From IMG/VR virus record IMGVR_UViG_3300025266_000015, positions 1 through 38,489 of that record: a stretch of DNA of 38,489 bases; one strand, written 5' to 3'. The notes under the pieces were generated by a model. That model did no database searches. It was not told the DNA's origin and saw only the letters and a program-made list of their open reading frames with translations. Both the position numbers and the translations under genes were made by a program. Within the stretch, counting starts at the first letter, position 1. Each line of letters starts with the position of its first letter. Below, one piece after another: positions 24,975 through 32,195 of the stretch. This DNA comes from a virus.

Positions 24975-25231
24975 CCATTCATTCGTCGCCAGTCCTTCAA
25001 AGCCAGAGCGTGTTGGCTGTCAATATGCTCAGCTAAATCTTTTAAGTGAACCATTCTAGGGGACTTTTGGGAATCTCTTAATCTAAAGGTTGGGATTGGT
25101 AAGCGATTAAGCCCAGCGTTTCGGTTAGCTTCAACCTTGCTGTACCCCAAATGCTCTAAGCACTCGTCAAGTAGTATGGTTGGCGACCCATCGTACCGAA
25201 GCATTAACATTAATTCTGTTTTGCTAGTCAT
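24971..25231 (-). CDS. PrtN/pyocin-activator-like DNA-binding protein, possible excisionase or regulator
   Basis: The 86-residue product follows the PrtN family pattern: LMLRYDGSPTILLDECLEHLG, then NRLPIPTFRLRDSQKSPRMVHLKDLAEHID. In Pseudomonas, PrtN activates pyocin genes. Small PrtN-like proteins next to phage integrases more likely act as excision directionality factors or switch regulators, which is my inference here. It is the last gene of the leftward operon, facing the integrase. AGGAAG at 25237-25242 (read on the minus strand) precedes ATG 25231. Confidence 0.75.
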   Translation of the reverse strand: MTSKTELMLMLRYDGSPTILLDECLEHLGYSKVEANRNAGLNRLPIPTFRLRDSQKSPRMVHLKDLAEHIDSQHALALKDWRRMNG

Positions 25232-25259
25232 TGTTTCTTCCTATATATCTCAATGTGTT

Positions 25260-25655
25260 CTACTGGTAGAAAATGTGGCGCCCAATCTGGGCAACTTGAG
25301 TTTGTGTGCTGGCCCAATAAGGGCTAACGTAGTCTGCATGGTAGTGAGTAGCCCCATCCACTAGATCAGGGAAGTCTGGGGTTAACACTAGACTTGCTAC
25401 TTGATTCGCTTCTACCCAAGCCGCAGCGTCTCTTGGAGTGTCAGACTGGCCATCGCAAAACCAAGAAAATTGACATTTGTGTAGCCGGTTTGGAACGTGA
25501 TTCTCGTAAACAACACCACACACACTGTCTGGGTAGTGCTGTGAGCTAACACGATTAAGCACCACCTGAGCTACTGCGACTTGCTCGATTAACGGCTGTG
25601 ATCTAGCTTCGTGATAAACGTTTAATGCTAGACAGAATAAAGCTTCAGTGATCAT
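25260..25655 (-). CDS. SleB/CwlJ-type cell-wall hydrolase
   Basis: The 131-residue protein contains the family's YHEAR motif with candidate catalytic Glu16, the helix EQVAVAQVVLNRVSS, CQFSWFCDG and a C-terminal GATHYHAD...PYW...IGRHIFY block. This family cleaves peptidoglycan as lytic transglycosylase-type enzymes (spore cortex hydrolases and phage relatives). There is no signal peptide. Unusually it lies in the leftward early operon, far from the GH24 lysozyme and holin. Coupled to the upstream gene by ATGA (25652-25655). Confidence 0.82.
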   Translation of the reverse strand: MITEALFCLALNVYHEARSQPLIEQVAVAQVVLNRVSSQHYPDSVCGVVYENHVPNRLHKCQFSWFCDGQSDTPRDAAAWVEANQVASLVLTPDFPDLVDGATHYHADYVSPYWASTQTQVAQIGRHIFYQ

Positions 25656-25945
25656 TCTCTATCTCTCCCGATGTAATGGTTCTTTAAAGCGTATCGAACA
25701 CCACTATAGCTGCAACCAACCAAGCGGCTGATCTTTGTGCGGGGCATACCCCTAGCGTTAAAGTTAATAATGGTATTAACTGGAAGCTCTATTTTGTGCT
25801 TCAGATTAGATTTTAATCCCATGCGGTGAGCCTTAATCCTTACGGCGGGTGCAGACTTACCAATGAGTAAACACAGCGCAACCACGGGGAGCTTGCCGTA
25901 CTGTTCCCGCAGTAGTTTTATCTGGTTGTAGGTCCAGTTCTTCAC
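25652..25945 (-). CDS. Small protein with two helix-turn-helix-like segments
   Basis: From GTG 25945 it encodes 97 residues. Residues 3-42 (WTYNQIKLLREQYGKLPVVALCLLIGKSAPAVRIKAHRMGL, in two parts) resemble a Myb/SANT- or GcrA-like DNA-binding helix set, and RTKISRLVGCSYSGVRYAL near residue 70 is a second HTH. I chose the GTG because it forms a GTGA overlap with the previous stop and has GGGAG eight bases upstream; an ATG at 25978 would overlap by 37 bp. Possibly a late-gene or host-gene regulator; unproven. Confidence 0.72.
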   Translation of the reverse strand: MKNWTYNQIKLLREQYGKLPVVALCLLIGKSAPAVRIKAHRMGLKSNLKHKIELPVNTIINFNARGMPRTKISRLVGCSYSGVRYALKNHYIGRDRE

Positions 25946-26412
25946 GCCGCAGTCTCCCACGTCGCTAGTGAATCCCAAGCGTTGAGCTTAGAAAAGATGT
26001 CACCAGCTAGCTTCTCCGTCCACTCTCTGGATGCTGGAGACGCGAGCCATCCAACATTAACCAAATGAGATTCATTGCACTCAGACAGTAAAGCTAAATG
26101 GTTCTCATGCAATGGATCAAGCAGTTCTTTTTGTTGTCTTGGTTCGGTTGTCTCGATGACAATACTCTTCATGTACTCGCTACCATTTTGGTCACGGCAA
26201 AATACTGCGCAGATGATTGACCATGAGTAGCGTCCAGTCTCAATCGTTTGAGCAAGTGCAGGGCCAGGGTTAAACGAACGCTTTGTTTTAACGTTAATTA
26301 AGCTACAGGTTCTATCTGTTCCAGCTATAAAGCTAATGGCGCAGTCTTTTAATATGGCGCTACCTAATCGGTTTAGGCGGCGTTGTTTGGTGTGTGTCTT
26401 TCTTTTACTCAT
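25942..26412 (-). CDS. Unknown early protein with basic N-terminus
   Basis: A 156-residue protein that starts with a dense basic stretch (SKRKTHTKQRRLNRLG, residues 2-17). A probable beta-rich domain follows (SFIAGTDRTCSLINVKTKRSF, YSWSIICAVFCRDQNGSEYMKSIVIET) and then a helical C-terminus with three Trp. The basic start could bind RNA or DNA, but no family is recognised. Its ribosome site is AGGAGAAAA at 26415-26423, exactly complementary to the loops of two hairpins farther upstream in the same operon. It overlaps its upstream neighbour by 8 bp and the downstream one by GTGA. Confidence 0.7.
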   Translation of the reverse strand: MSKRKTHTKQRRLNRLGSAILKDCAISFIAGTDRTCSLINVKTKRSFNPGPALAQTIETGRYSWSIICAVFCRDQNGSEYMKSIVIETTEPRQQKELLDPLHENHLALLSECNESHLVNVGWLASPASREWTEKLAGDIFSKLNAWDSLATWETAA

Positions 26413-26590
26413 TATTTTCTCCTAAGCTAAACCATTCATGTATTTCTTCGATCACATAATTAGTCAGCGTGACGATCAACTCATCCTCACTAAGACTGTC
26501 TAGGTCCGCGCTCTTTAAAGAGTACAATCCTTTCTTTACACCATCTTCCACAACCATAGTCATAATTCGTCGGTAGTTAGGCGTCATCAT
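26405..26590 (-). CDS. Small acidic early protein, unknown
   Basis: A 61-residue, mostly helical protein (YRRIMTMVVEDGVKKGLYSL, DSLSEDELIVTLTNYVIEEIHEWF) with an acidic C-terminal half. It overlaps the next gene by 8 bp and starts inside an ATGA overlap with the upstream gene. Tight packing on both sides argues that it is translated. No function is recognised. Confidence 0.62.
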   Translation of the reverse strand: MMTPNYRRIMTMVVEDGVKKGLYSLKSADLDSLSEDELIVTLTNYVIEEIHEWFSLGENNE

Positions 26591-26814
26591 TTTTGCACCA
26601 TTACCAAGTCGTCAAAGTCAGCCTCTATCCAAACGTGTGCGCCGCAAGACAAAGGCTTGTCTAAGCTATACACCACTTTGCTTGGTCCGTTTAACTGGAC
26701 CTCATGGCAGTAGCTGTTCGACTTGTATGTCTTCACTGTAATGCACGGATGGTTTTCACCATTTTTGCGGTTACTACGAATGACGTGCTGGTTAATATGG
26801 ATCTTGGCTTTCAC
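26587..26814 (-). CDS. Small beta-rich early protein, unknown
   Basis: A 75-residue protein with a basic N-terminal half (HINQHVIRSNRKNGENHPCITVKTYK) and a short beta/acidic end (AHVWIEADFDDLVMV). The start is GTG 26814, which overlaps the stop of the 52-residue gene upstream as GTGA; the stop overlaps the next gene as ATGA. The composition could suit a small nucleic-acid-binding protein, but this is weak. Confidence 0.62.
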   Translation of the reverse strand: MKAKIHINQHVIRSNRKNGENHPCITVKTYKSNSYCHEVQLNGPSKVVYSLDKPLSCGAHVWIEADFDDLVMVQK

Positions 26815-26969
26815 AATAATGCTTCCGCTTTTTTTCGATTCTGCTGGGCTTCAATAGCCCGCATCCTGTCTACCTTGGCCGACTTCTGCCTAGCCGTTAG
26901 TTTGTCAGTAAGCCTTCTAACTAATACCAACTGGTCTGATGACAATATCGGAAGCTCAGAGCAGGTCAT
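26811..26969 (-). CDS. Very small basic helical protein (52 aa), unknown
   Basis: An ATG at 26967-26969 opens 52 codons to TGA at 26811-26813. The product is helical and basic (LVRRLTDKLTARQKSAKVDRM, IEAQQNRKKAEALL). Reality is supported by exact coupling on both sides: ATGA with the upstream gene's stop at 26966-26969 and GTGA with the downstream start at 26811-26814. It fills what would otherwise be a 150-bp gap in the operon. Function unknown; an RNA/DNA-binding role is possible from charge alone. Confidence 0.65.
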   Translation of the reverse strand: MTCSELPILSSDQLVLVRRLTDKLTARQKSAKVDRMRAIEAQQNRKKAEALL

Positions 26970-27304
26970 TTCCACGCTCTGGACAGAACGTTTCTAGGCG
27001 TTATACTTCCAGTGGAAAGGGGGGCTTTCTTGCGATCTTCTTTACGTTTTAAGTTACGAGCTATGCGGCATTCATTGCACTCAGTAACACCTACTCGCTT
27101 GCGGAGTAAGTCAATTTGAAACCATTTACTTTCATCGCCGCACTCGCATTCAACTTCATACAAATGTTGTAAGCCAGGTTCACCGGATGGGTTATGCTCG
27201 CGGCCCACGTAGTTAATGATAGTAAGTCGTCCAATAAGGTTGCCCCCTTTAAATCTAGGGTCAGCTAAGTAGGGTCTTTTCTTTTTAACCATGTTCATTT
27301 TCAC
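26966..27304 (-). CDS. Small zinc-ribbon-like protein, unknown
   Basis: A 112-residue protein with the pattern GNLIGRLTIINYVG, then YEVECECGDE, and later ECNECRI. The two Cys pairs (CEC and CNEC) about 30 residues apart suggest a treble-clef or zinc-ribbon site like those in the N-terminal parts of phage HNH/AP2 proteins, but here no nuclease domain follows. The tail is basic (ARNLKRKEDRKKAP). GTG 27304 forms GTGA with the upstream stop; ATG at 27298 is an alternative start. Confidence 0.65.
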   Translation of the reverse strand: MKMNMVKKKRPYLADPRFKGGNLIGRLTIINYVGREHNPSGEPGLQHLYEVECECGDESKWFQIDLLRKRVGVTECNECRIARNLKRKEDRKKAPLSTGSITPRNVLSRAWK

Positions 27305-27564
27305 AATTTGTGGCCCTTATTTTCGTTCTCGATCATCCAGTCTATGTAGACCTTTGCTTTATTTAGGTCTTGTATCTGATCTTTTCGGGTCCATCTACTT
27401 GTGTACTTAATGACGTTCCCCCAGCAGTACCCGCGCATTTCATCTTTGGATAGGCAGTCACGAATGTAGTCAATCGTTTCAATCTCCCCAGTTGCATAGT
27501 GCGGCGGCGATAAAACTAAATCTGGGTTGTCAATTATGGGTTCAATCTTTGTCATAGATTCCAT
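27301..27564 (-). CDS. DUF3310-family protein
   Basis: The 87-residue protein shows the DUF3310 pattern: SPPHYATGEIETIDYIRDCL, then GYCWGNVIKYTSRWTRK and DLNKAKVYIDWMI. Members are common in phage replication regions and have been annotated as possible nucleotide-kinase-like proteins, without firm biochemistry that I know of. AGGAGAA at 27569-27575 precedes ATG 27564. Its leader contains one copy of the CCCACCAT motif that recurs in front of other early genes. Confidence 0.8.
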   Translation of the reverse strand: MESMTKIEPIIDNPDLVLSPPHYATGEIETIDYIRDCLSKDEMRGYCWGNVIKYTSRWTRKDQIQDLNKAKVYIDWMIENENKGHKL

Positions 27565-27584
27565 CTTAATTCTCCTATGGTGGG

Positions 27585-27692
27585 TTATTCGATTGTCTCG
27601 CCAATTACGCCATTCTTACGACGGCGCCAGGTCTGGGTTAACTTTCGGTATTGTTTAAGAAACCATTCTTTGATTGCTTTGATTGCTTTCAT
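27585..27692 (-). CDS. Tiny Lys/Arg-rich protein (35 aa)
   Basis: ATG 27692 with AGGAG five bases upstream (27698-27702) opens 35 codons ending at TAA 27585-27587. The product is a strongly basic amphipathic helix (KAIKAIKEWFLKQYRKL, then TWRRRKNG). It overlaps the 3' end of the helicase gene by 38 bp in another frame. The near-ideal ribosome site is the main support. It could be an RNA-binding peptide, but that rests only on composition. Confidence 0.5.
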   Translation of the reverse strand: MKAIKAIKEWFLKQYRKLTQTWRRRKNGVIGETIE

Positions 27693-29025
27693 TACTACTC
27701 CTGTACTTCAATGCGTCTTTTAGTGCGTCTTGCACGGTCTTTTTATTAATTAATCGGTCAATCACTATCTCGTCAACGCTGTCAGGCACGACGAGGTGGT
27801 GGACTGTTACGGGTTTGGTTTGCCCTTGGCGGTAGAGTCGGGCATTAAATTGTTCGTATAACTCTAGCGACCAGTTGAGGCCGAACCAAACGATCCGGCT
27901 TCCACCAGCTTGAAGATTAAGGCCGTGTCCTGCGGATGCAGGGTGAGCTAGTAGAATAGCGATCTCACCCTTGTTCCAGCGATCTACAGCCTCACCTTTG
28001 CTGTCCACTTGAACAGCGTTAGGAAAGCGTTCCTTGAGTCTGGCAAGGTCGCTTTGAAAGTTGTATGCCACAAGCACTGGCTCGCAAGCTAGATCAATAA
28101 TCTCTTCTAAGGCATCCAGCTTGGCGTCATGTATCTGTTCCCATGCGCCGTTCTGTTCGTCTAAGTAAAGGGCGCCGTTAGTAAGCTGCATACATTTACT
28201 AGACAGCACGGCAGCGTTAACCGCAGTGACATCGCCGGAATCGAATTGAATAAACATATCGTCTTGCAGTGTGTCGTAGCGTGTCCTAACACCTTTGGGT
28301 AGCTGCACCGGTTCTGTTACTGATAAGTATTCTGGGAGAGTCAGGTAATCTTCAGAACTCATGCTGATAACAACATCATCAATCGCTTTGTGGATCTGAG
28401 AGTCAGCGGTATCTTTGGGGGTCCACTTATGGCCGAAGTAATCGACAGTGAACCAGCGGTTCTTAAACGCAGAAAAGGTCTTACCTAATCGTAAGCCTTG
28501 ATCGAGCAGATAAATCTGACTCCACAGATCAATCAGGCCGTTGCTGGCTGGTGTGCCTGTAAGGCCGATGACTTGAGTGATATTTGGGCGCAGACGTTTG
28601 AGGGCTTTAAATCGCTTTGAGCTTGGAGCTTTGAGTTTTGATAGTTCATCGAACACTACAGTCTCATAGGGCCACTTCTTGCCATAGGCGGTAATCAACC
28701 ATACTAAGTTCTCGTAGTTGATGATGTGAATATCCTCAGTTCCCTGTGCAGCGGATGCTCTTTTAGCGACTGGCCCAGTGAGCAAGGCGCTGGTAAGATT
28801 GATGTGATCCCACTTCTCAATCTCTTGCTGCCATACCATGTTAGCAACACGCAGGGGTGCGACAATCAGAATCCGGCTCGCTTCGTAATCACGATGAAGG
28901 TCTTGAAGCGCGGTCAAAGTTGTAACTGTCTTACCCAGTCCCATCTCAAGAAAGAGTGCGCAGTTGCGCTTCTCTTTGATAAAGTCTATCGCTGCGTTCT
29001 GGTAGTCGTGCGCGATGAATTTCAT
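27655..29025 (-). CDS. SNF2-family DNA helicase/translocase
   Basis: The 456-residue protein has a complete SF2 SNF2-type core. Walker A EMGLGKT is at residues 27-33; then come IVAPLRVANMVWQQE (motif Ia), VVFDELSKLKAP (motif II, DEL-S variant) and GLTGTPASNG (motif III). C-terminal ASAGHGLNLQAGG and WSLELYEQFNARLYRQGQTKPV are motifs V and VI. It is an ATP-driven translocase on duplex DNA, probably in replication or recombination, paired with the VRR-NUC nuclease upstream, a gene pair I associate with other phages. ATG 29025 is coupled to it by ATGA. Confidence 0.9.
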   Translation of the reverse strand: MKFIAHDYQNAAIDFIKEKRNCALFLEMGLGKTVTTLTALQDLHRDYEASRILIVAPLRVANMVWQQEIEKWDHINLTSALLTGPVAKRASAAQGTEDIHIINYENLVWLITAYGKKWPYETVVFDELSKLKAPSSKRFKALKRLRPNITQVIGLTGTPASNGLIDLWSQIYLLDQGLRLGKTFSAFKNRWFTVDYFGHKWTPKDTADSQIHKAIDDVVISMSSEDYLTLPEYLSVTEPVQLPKGVRTRYDTLQDDMFIQFDSGDVTAVNAAVLSSKCMQLTNGALYLDEQNGAWEQIHDAKLDALEEIIDLACEPVLVAYNFQSDLARLKERFPNAVQVDSKGEAVDRWNKGEIAILLAHPASAGHGLNLQAGGSRIVWFGLNWSLELYEQFNARLYRQGQTKPVTVHHLVVPDSVDEIVIDRLINKKTVQDALKDALKYRSSNESNQSNQRMVS

Positions 29026-29297
29026 ACACTCCCCACAATGTCATCGACCAACTGTTTAGAGTCAACCACGAACACTTTTTGACCAAGGTTTCTTAGCCGA
29101 TCAATTTCATGCTCTTGAAGCACTGATGGTTTCTTCTTGGGCGCTTTGCACTCAATAAATACAGAGACTCCATCTGGGAATACACAAAGCCGGTCGGGTA
29201 CACCACGGCGGGAAGGCGATGTAAATTTATACGCAACGCCTCCAACGTCCTTGACGCGCTTAACTAGGTAGCGTTCGATGTCTCGTTCTAAGATCAT
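29022..29297 (-). CDS. VRR-NUC domain nuclease
   Basis: The 91-residue protein is a stand-alone VRR-NUC PD-(D/E)XK nuclease. The motif RRGVPDRLCVFPDG supplies the catalytic Asp, and VFIECKAPKKKPSVLQ supplies Glu-x-Lys and the conserved Gln. Family members resolve or cleave branched DNA; here it probably works with the adjacent SNF2 helicase. ATG 29297 is followed by an ATGA overlap at its 3' end. Confidence 0.88.
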   Translation of the reverse strand: MILERDIERYLVKRVKDVGGVAYKFTSPSRRGVPDRLCVFPDGVSVFIECKAPKKKPSVLQEHEIDRLRNLGQKVFVVDSKQLVDDIVGSV

Positions 29298-29326
29298 GCT
29301 GGTTTTCCTTCTTGTTTACTAATGGG

Positions 29327-29491
29327 CTATTGAAACCACAACCAAGTTCCATGCGCCCAAGCTATTGGAAACATAATGGCTCCGGCGATTAGGAAGCCCC
29401 AGGCTTCTTCGGTAAAGCAGGTCAGAACATGGGTTATCCATGATATGACTATCCACATCACCATTACGGATTGAATTAGACTAGCTATCAT
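29327..29491 (-). CDS. Small two-helix membrane protein (54 aa)
   Basis: ATG 29491 with AGGAG at 29499-29503 begins 54 codons ending at TAG 29327-29329. Two hydrophobic, Trp-rich segments (about residues 9-25 VMVMWIVISWITHVLTC, and 31-47 WGFLIAGAIMFPIAWAH) flank a short TEEA turn, so both ends probably face the same side. It overlaps the upstream 58-residue gene by ATGA. Small membrane proteins in early operons can act in exclusion or membrane remodelling; nothing specific is visible. Confidence 0.62.
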   Translation of the reverse strand: MIASLIQSVMVMWIVISWITHVLTCFTEEAWGFLIAGAIMFPIAWAHGTWLWFQ

Positions 29492-29664
29492 GTTGATTCT
29501 CCTTGTTCGTTAAGTGCATCTATCTTTGCTTGAAATTCTTTGGCTTTTCCAGTGTAAAAGCCTGTGAAATTAGCGTTTACTTTCCCTGCTGCAAGGTAAA
29601 AGTCACGCTCAATTTTGTACTTATTAACCAATTTAGATTTGGCTAGCTTTTCTTTTAATGTCAT
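29488..29664 (-). CDS. Small basic protein (58 aa), unknown
   Basis: ATG 29664 overlaps the DNA polymerase stop as ATGA, and its own stop overlaps the next ATG the same way, which strongly supports translation. The 58 residues are basic at the start (TLKEKLAKSKLVNKYKIERD) and helical with a KAKEFQAKIDAL end. Function is not recognised. Confidence 0.65.
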   Translation of the reverse strand: MTLKEKLAKSKLVNKYKIERDFYLAAGKVNANFTGFYTGKAKEFQAKIDALNEQGEST

Positions 29665-31616
29665 TTTGAATATCTCATTCCTTCAAAGCCTTTGGCGTCT
29701 AAGGGTAGGCCGTCAGCCCAACTAGGTGATGTGGAAAGTAGTGCAGATAATGCGGGGGCGCTATACTGTTCTTCGTCAGGGCATAGCGTCACCACTTCGT
29801 CGTGAATGGTAGCGACTATCTCGTAGCCAGCAGCTTCGATCACGCTAAGGTTTGCAGCCAGTACATCGCGGGCAACCGCTTGGGTGACATTCTCTACAAT
29901 CTTGCCGCCGTATGTATCAATGCGCATAAACTTACGAGAAAATCCAATCCCCATAAAAGTGGTCTTCATGTTCCCACTGTTCTCATGCACTTCAGTCATG
30001 GGCTTGTAGTAAGCCAACTTGCGGCCAGAAGGTAGGCGCACTGTAAGCCAGTCATCTTCAATGTTAATCAGTAACTTGCCTACGGTTTTGAGCATTAGTG
30101 TACGATCAACAACATCCATCACACCGTCGTTCATCTCACGCCACAGACCGACGATCCGCTTGTTGGCTCTGCGGTAGTTGCGTACCGTCTCAGTCGCTAA
30201 CGTCTCGTCGATGTCTACGCCGTAGTTTTTGCCCATTGACATAAACGCATTGACGCCACCTTGGAAGCCAAGAGCAAGCGTTGCAACTTTGCCCACAAAG
30301 CGCATATCACTATCTATTTCTGAATAATCTTTGTTGTAGATTCCAGAAGCCGTGTGCTTGTAAATGTCTTTGCCGGAGCGAAACACGTCGAGTGTCTTTT
30401 CATCACCAGCCAGCCAGGGTAAGACGCGAGCTTCGATACTGGCTAAGTCAGTCACCACCAGCTTCATTCCCTTGGGTGCGCAGATCATCGCCCTAACGCA
30501 GCTTGATAACGCTTCCATTGGGTGGTCATAGGCTAGGTCGAGCGTGTTGTTGTGAATATGAGCAACGCCAACATCAAGATCGCTGATAGTAGGGCGGGCT
30601 AGGTTCTGAGGCTGGAATAGACGGCCAGCCCATCGGCCAGTGCGGTTCGCGCCGTAGAACTGTAAGGTTCCGCGTAGTCGCCCGTCCACGCACGTACCCA
30701 TTGCCAGTGTGCTGTACTTCTTAACACTGGTCTTGTCGGCTTGCTGTCGGATTTGCAATAAGCGTCTAGCGCGAGGTGAGATGTCGTCTCGCAGTAGCAC
30801 GGCAGCAACGTCGGCCTTGGCCAGTGAGGGCATCGTAAGCCCTTCATGTTCTTGCAGGTAGTTAACCAGCTTTGTGACTGCTGCGCTGTTAGCGAGTAAG
30901 CCGTTGGTCAGTTTCACCAGTTGTGCGGTTAACTGTTCTTTTTCTGCTGCTACCCGCTGAATTGCTAGAGCGACTGTGTCTAAATCAATCGGCATACCAC
31001 GATCATTAATTTCTTGATCCAAATGCCATAGGTCCATCTCATGGTCCAGATCATTGATGTCGGGCATGAGCTTCCAGATGGTGCGCATGGCCTCAACGTC
31101 TTGACCGCAGTATTCAATAAAGCGTAGCCACTCTGCGGGGTGAGTTGTCGCGTCGTACTTAAAGGCTTTGTGGTTGACTGGTGCTGGCTTACAGAACTTC
31201 ATTACCAGTTTGTGGCCGTCAGACATCTTGGCTTCGTCGTCAGACAGCCCCAGTGCTTGGCCCAACTGGGCAAGCGAGCCTGGCAATCCCAGCGTATAAG
31301 CTTTGACCATGCTGTCGCGCCAGCGGTGCATAGGCAATTTAATATCGAGGGTGTGTTGCATGACAGGTCTGTCAAACATACTGTTGTGGGCCAGAACAAG
31401 ACGGTTGTCATCGTCTAGCGCTTCACGTAAATCGGTTGGCATCGGTGTGCCGGTGGTAACATCCCACACTTTCGCAGGAGCATCATCAATCGCGTATCCA
31501 AACAAAGTGACACGCGTGGTTGGGTCTTGGGCGTAACGATAGCCACCGCACTTCTTCAACTCGCACTCGGAGTAGGTTTCCGTGTCTAGATATAGCATTT
31601 TGCTTTGCGCGGTCAT
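29661..31616 (-). CDS. Family-A DNA polymerase with 3'-5' exonuclease domain
   Basis: The 651-residue replicative polymerase carries LYLDTET (exo I, Asp11/Glu13), AHNSMFDRPV (exo II) and YCGQDVEAM (exo III) in the N-terminal third. The polymerase core has YGANRTGRWAGRL, motif A VVTDLASIEARVLPWLAGD, motif B MRFVGKVATLALGFQGG and motif C TIHDEVV, so it appears complete. I start at ATG 31616, which overlaps the HNH gene's stop as ATGA; the longer frame from 31652 lies inside that gene. It forms the centre of the leftward replication module. Confidence 0.93.
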   Translation of the reverse strand: MTAQSKMLYLDTETYSECELKKCGGYRYAQDPTTRVTLFGYAIDDAPAKVWDVTTGTPMPTDLREALDDDNRLVLAHNSMFDRPVMQHTLDIKLPMHRWRDSMVKAYTLGLPGSLAQLGQALGLSDDEAKMSDGHKLVMKFCKPAPVNHKAFKYDATTHPAEWLRFIEYCGQDVEAMRTIWKLMPDINDLDHEMDLWHLDQEINDRGMPIDLDTVALAIQRVAAEKEQLTAQLVKLTNGLLANSAAVTKLVNYLQEHEGLTMPSLAKADVAAVLLRDDISPRARRLLQIRQQADKTSVKKYSTLAMGTCVDGRLRGTLQFYGANRTGRWAGRLFQPQNLARPTISDLDVGVAHIHNNTLDLAYDHPMEALSSCVRAMICAPKGMKLVVTDLASIEARVLPWLAGDEKTLDVFRSGKDIYKHTASGIYNKDYSEIDSDMRFVGKVATLALGFQGGVNAFMSMGKNYGVDIDETLATETVRNYRRANKRIVGLWREMNDGVMDVVDRTLMLKTVGKLLINIEDDWLTVRLPSGRKLAYYKPMTEVHENSGNMKTTFMGIGFSRKFMRIDTYGGKIVENVTQAVARDVLAANLSVIEAAGYEIVATIHDEVVTLCPDEEQYSAPALSALLSTSPSWADGLPLDAKGFEGMRYSK

Positions 31617-32056
31617 GCTGGTGGCCTCACTTCTTTCCATGTTTTGCCACACCAGATGTCGCTAATAGTTCCGCCGCATACCCCATAAGCTCTAGCCACC
31701 ATCAAACCATCACCACGGACTCGGTTAACCCCAGCCGCTTTAATCTCCCTCACTTGTTCTATTGTTAATATTGTACTTTTACCACGTCTAACGCTTTCTC
31801 TGGGACTCAAAGGCTCCAAGTGTTTTGGATTAACGCACGTTGGGTTTCGGCACAAATGGCTGAGATGTAGCCCTTCTGGGACGGGTCCACATTCTTGCTC
31901 GTAGCTCCATCTGTGCGCTCCTATTTGTCTCCCGTTAAACCATGCTTCACCATAGCCGTCTTGATTTAAGCAGCCGGTCCAAGGCCAGCATGCATCTGGC
32001 CCTGCTGACTTGTCGACAAATCCTTTGGGTTTCCTTATGTACACACCTGTTGGCAT
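31613..32056 (-). CDS. HNH endonuclease with C-terminal HTH
   Basis: The 147-residue protein holds CWPWTGCLNQDGYG, GAHRWSYEQECGPVPEGLHLSHLC, then NPTCVNPKHLEPLSP (residues about 20-90). This is an HNH_3-type homing nuclease fold with paired metal-binding Cys and catalytic His residues. The C-terminal LTIEQVREIKAAG and GTISDIWCGKTWKEV look like a DNA-reading HTH. ATG 32056 follows GGGAG; a longer in-frame start at 32095 lacks one. It stands between SSB and polymerase genes and may be a mobile free-standing nuclease, although its ATGA coupling to the polymerase shows it is well integrated. Confidence 0.85.
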   Translation of the reverse strand: MPTGVYIRKPKGFVDKSAGPDACWPWTGCLNQDGYGEAWFNGRQIGAHRWSYEQECGPVPEGLHLSHLCRNPTCVNPKHLEPLSPRESVRRGKSTILTIEQVREIKAAGVNRVRGDGLMVARAYGVCGGTISDIWCGKTWKEVRPPA

Positions 32057-32117
32057 GGCAATCTCCCTACTTATTTTGATACCGGAAAACCCCATTTAAG
32101 GGGTGTGTTAGTGGGGT

Positions 32118-32183
32118 GGGGCGCTCACTCAGGAGAAAATGAGCGCCCCGTGTTGAGTGCGTCGCAAGGAGAAAACGCCGCAC
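32118..32183 (-). promoter_or_regulatory. Twin hairpins with CU-rich loops between the SSB and HNH genes
   Basis: Arms 32118-32127 and 32140-32149 make a perfect 10-bp stem (GGGGCGCTCA). Arms 32157-32164 and 32176-32183 make an 8-bp stem with one mismatch. In the leftward RNA both loops read UUUUCUCCU, although the stems are unrelated. No T tract follows either, so they are not ordinary intrinsic terminators. They fill most of the 139-bp gap between the two coding regions. Confidence 0.7.
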
Positions 32184-32195
32184 CCGAACTCGGTC

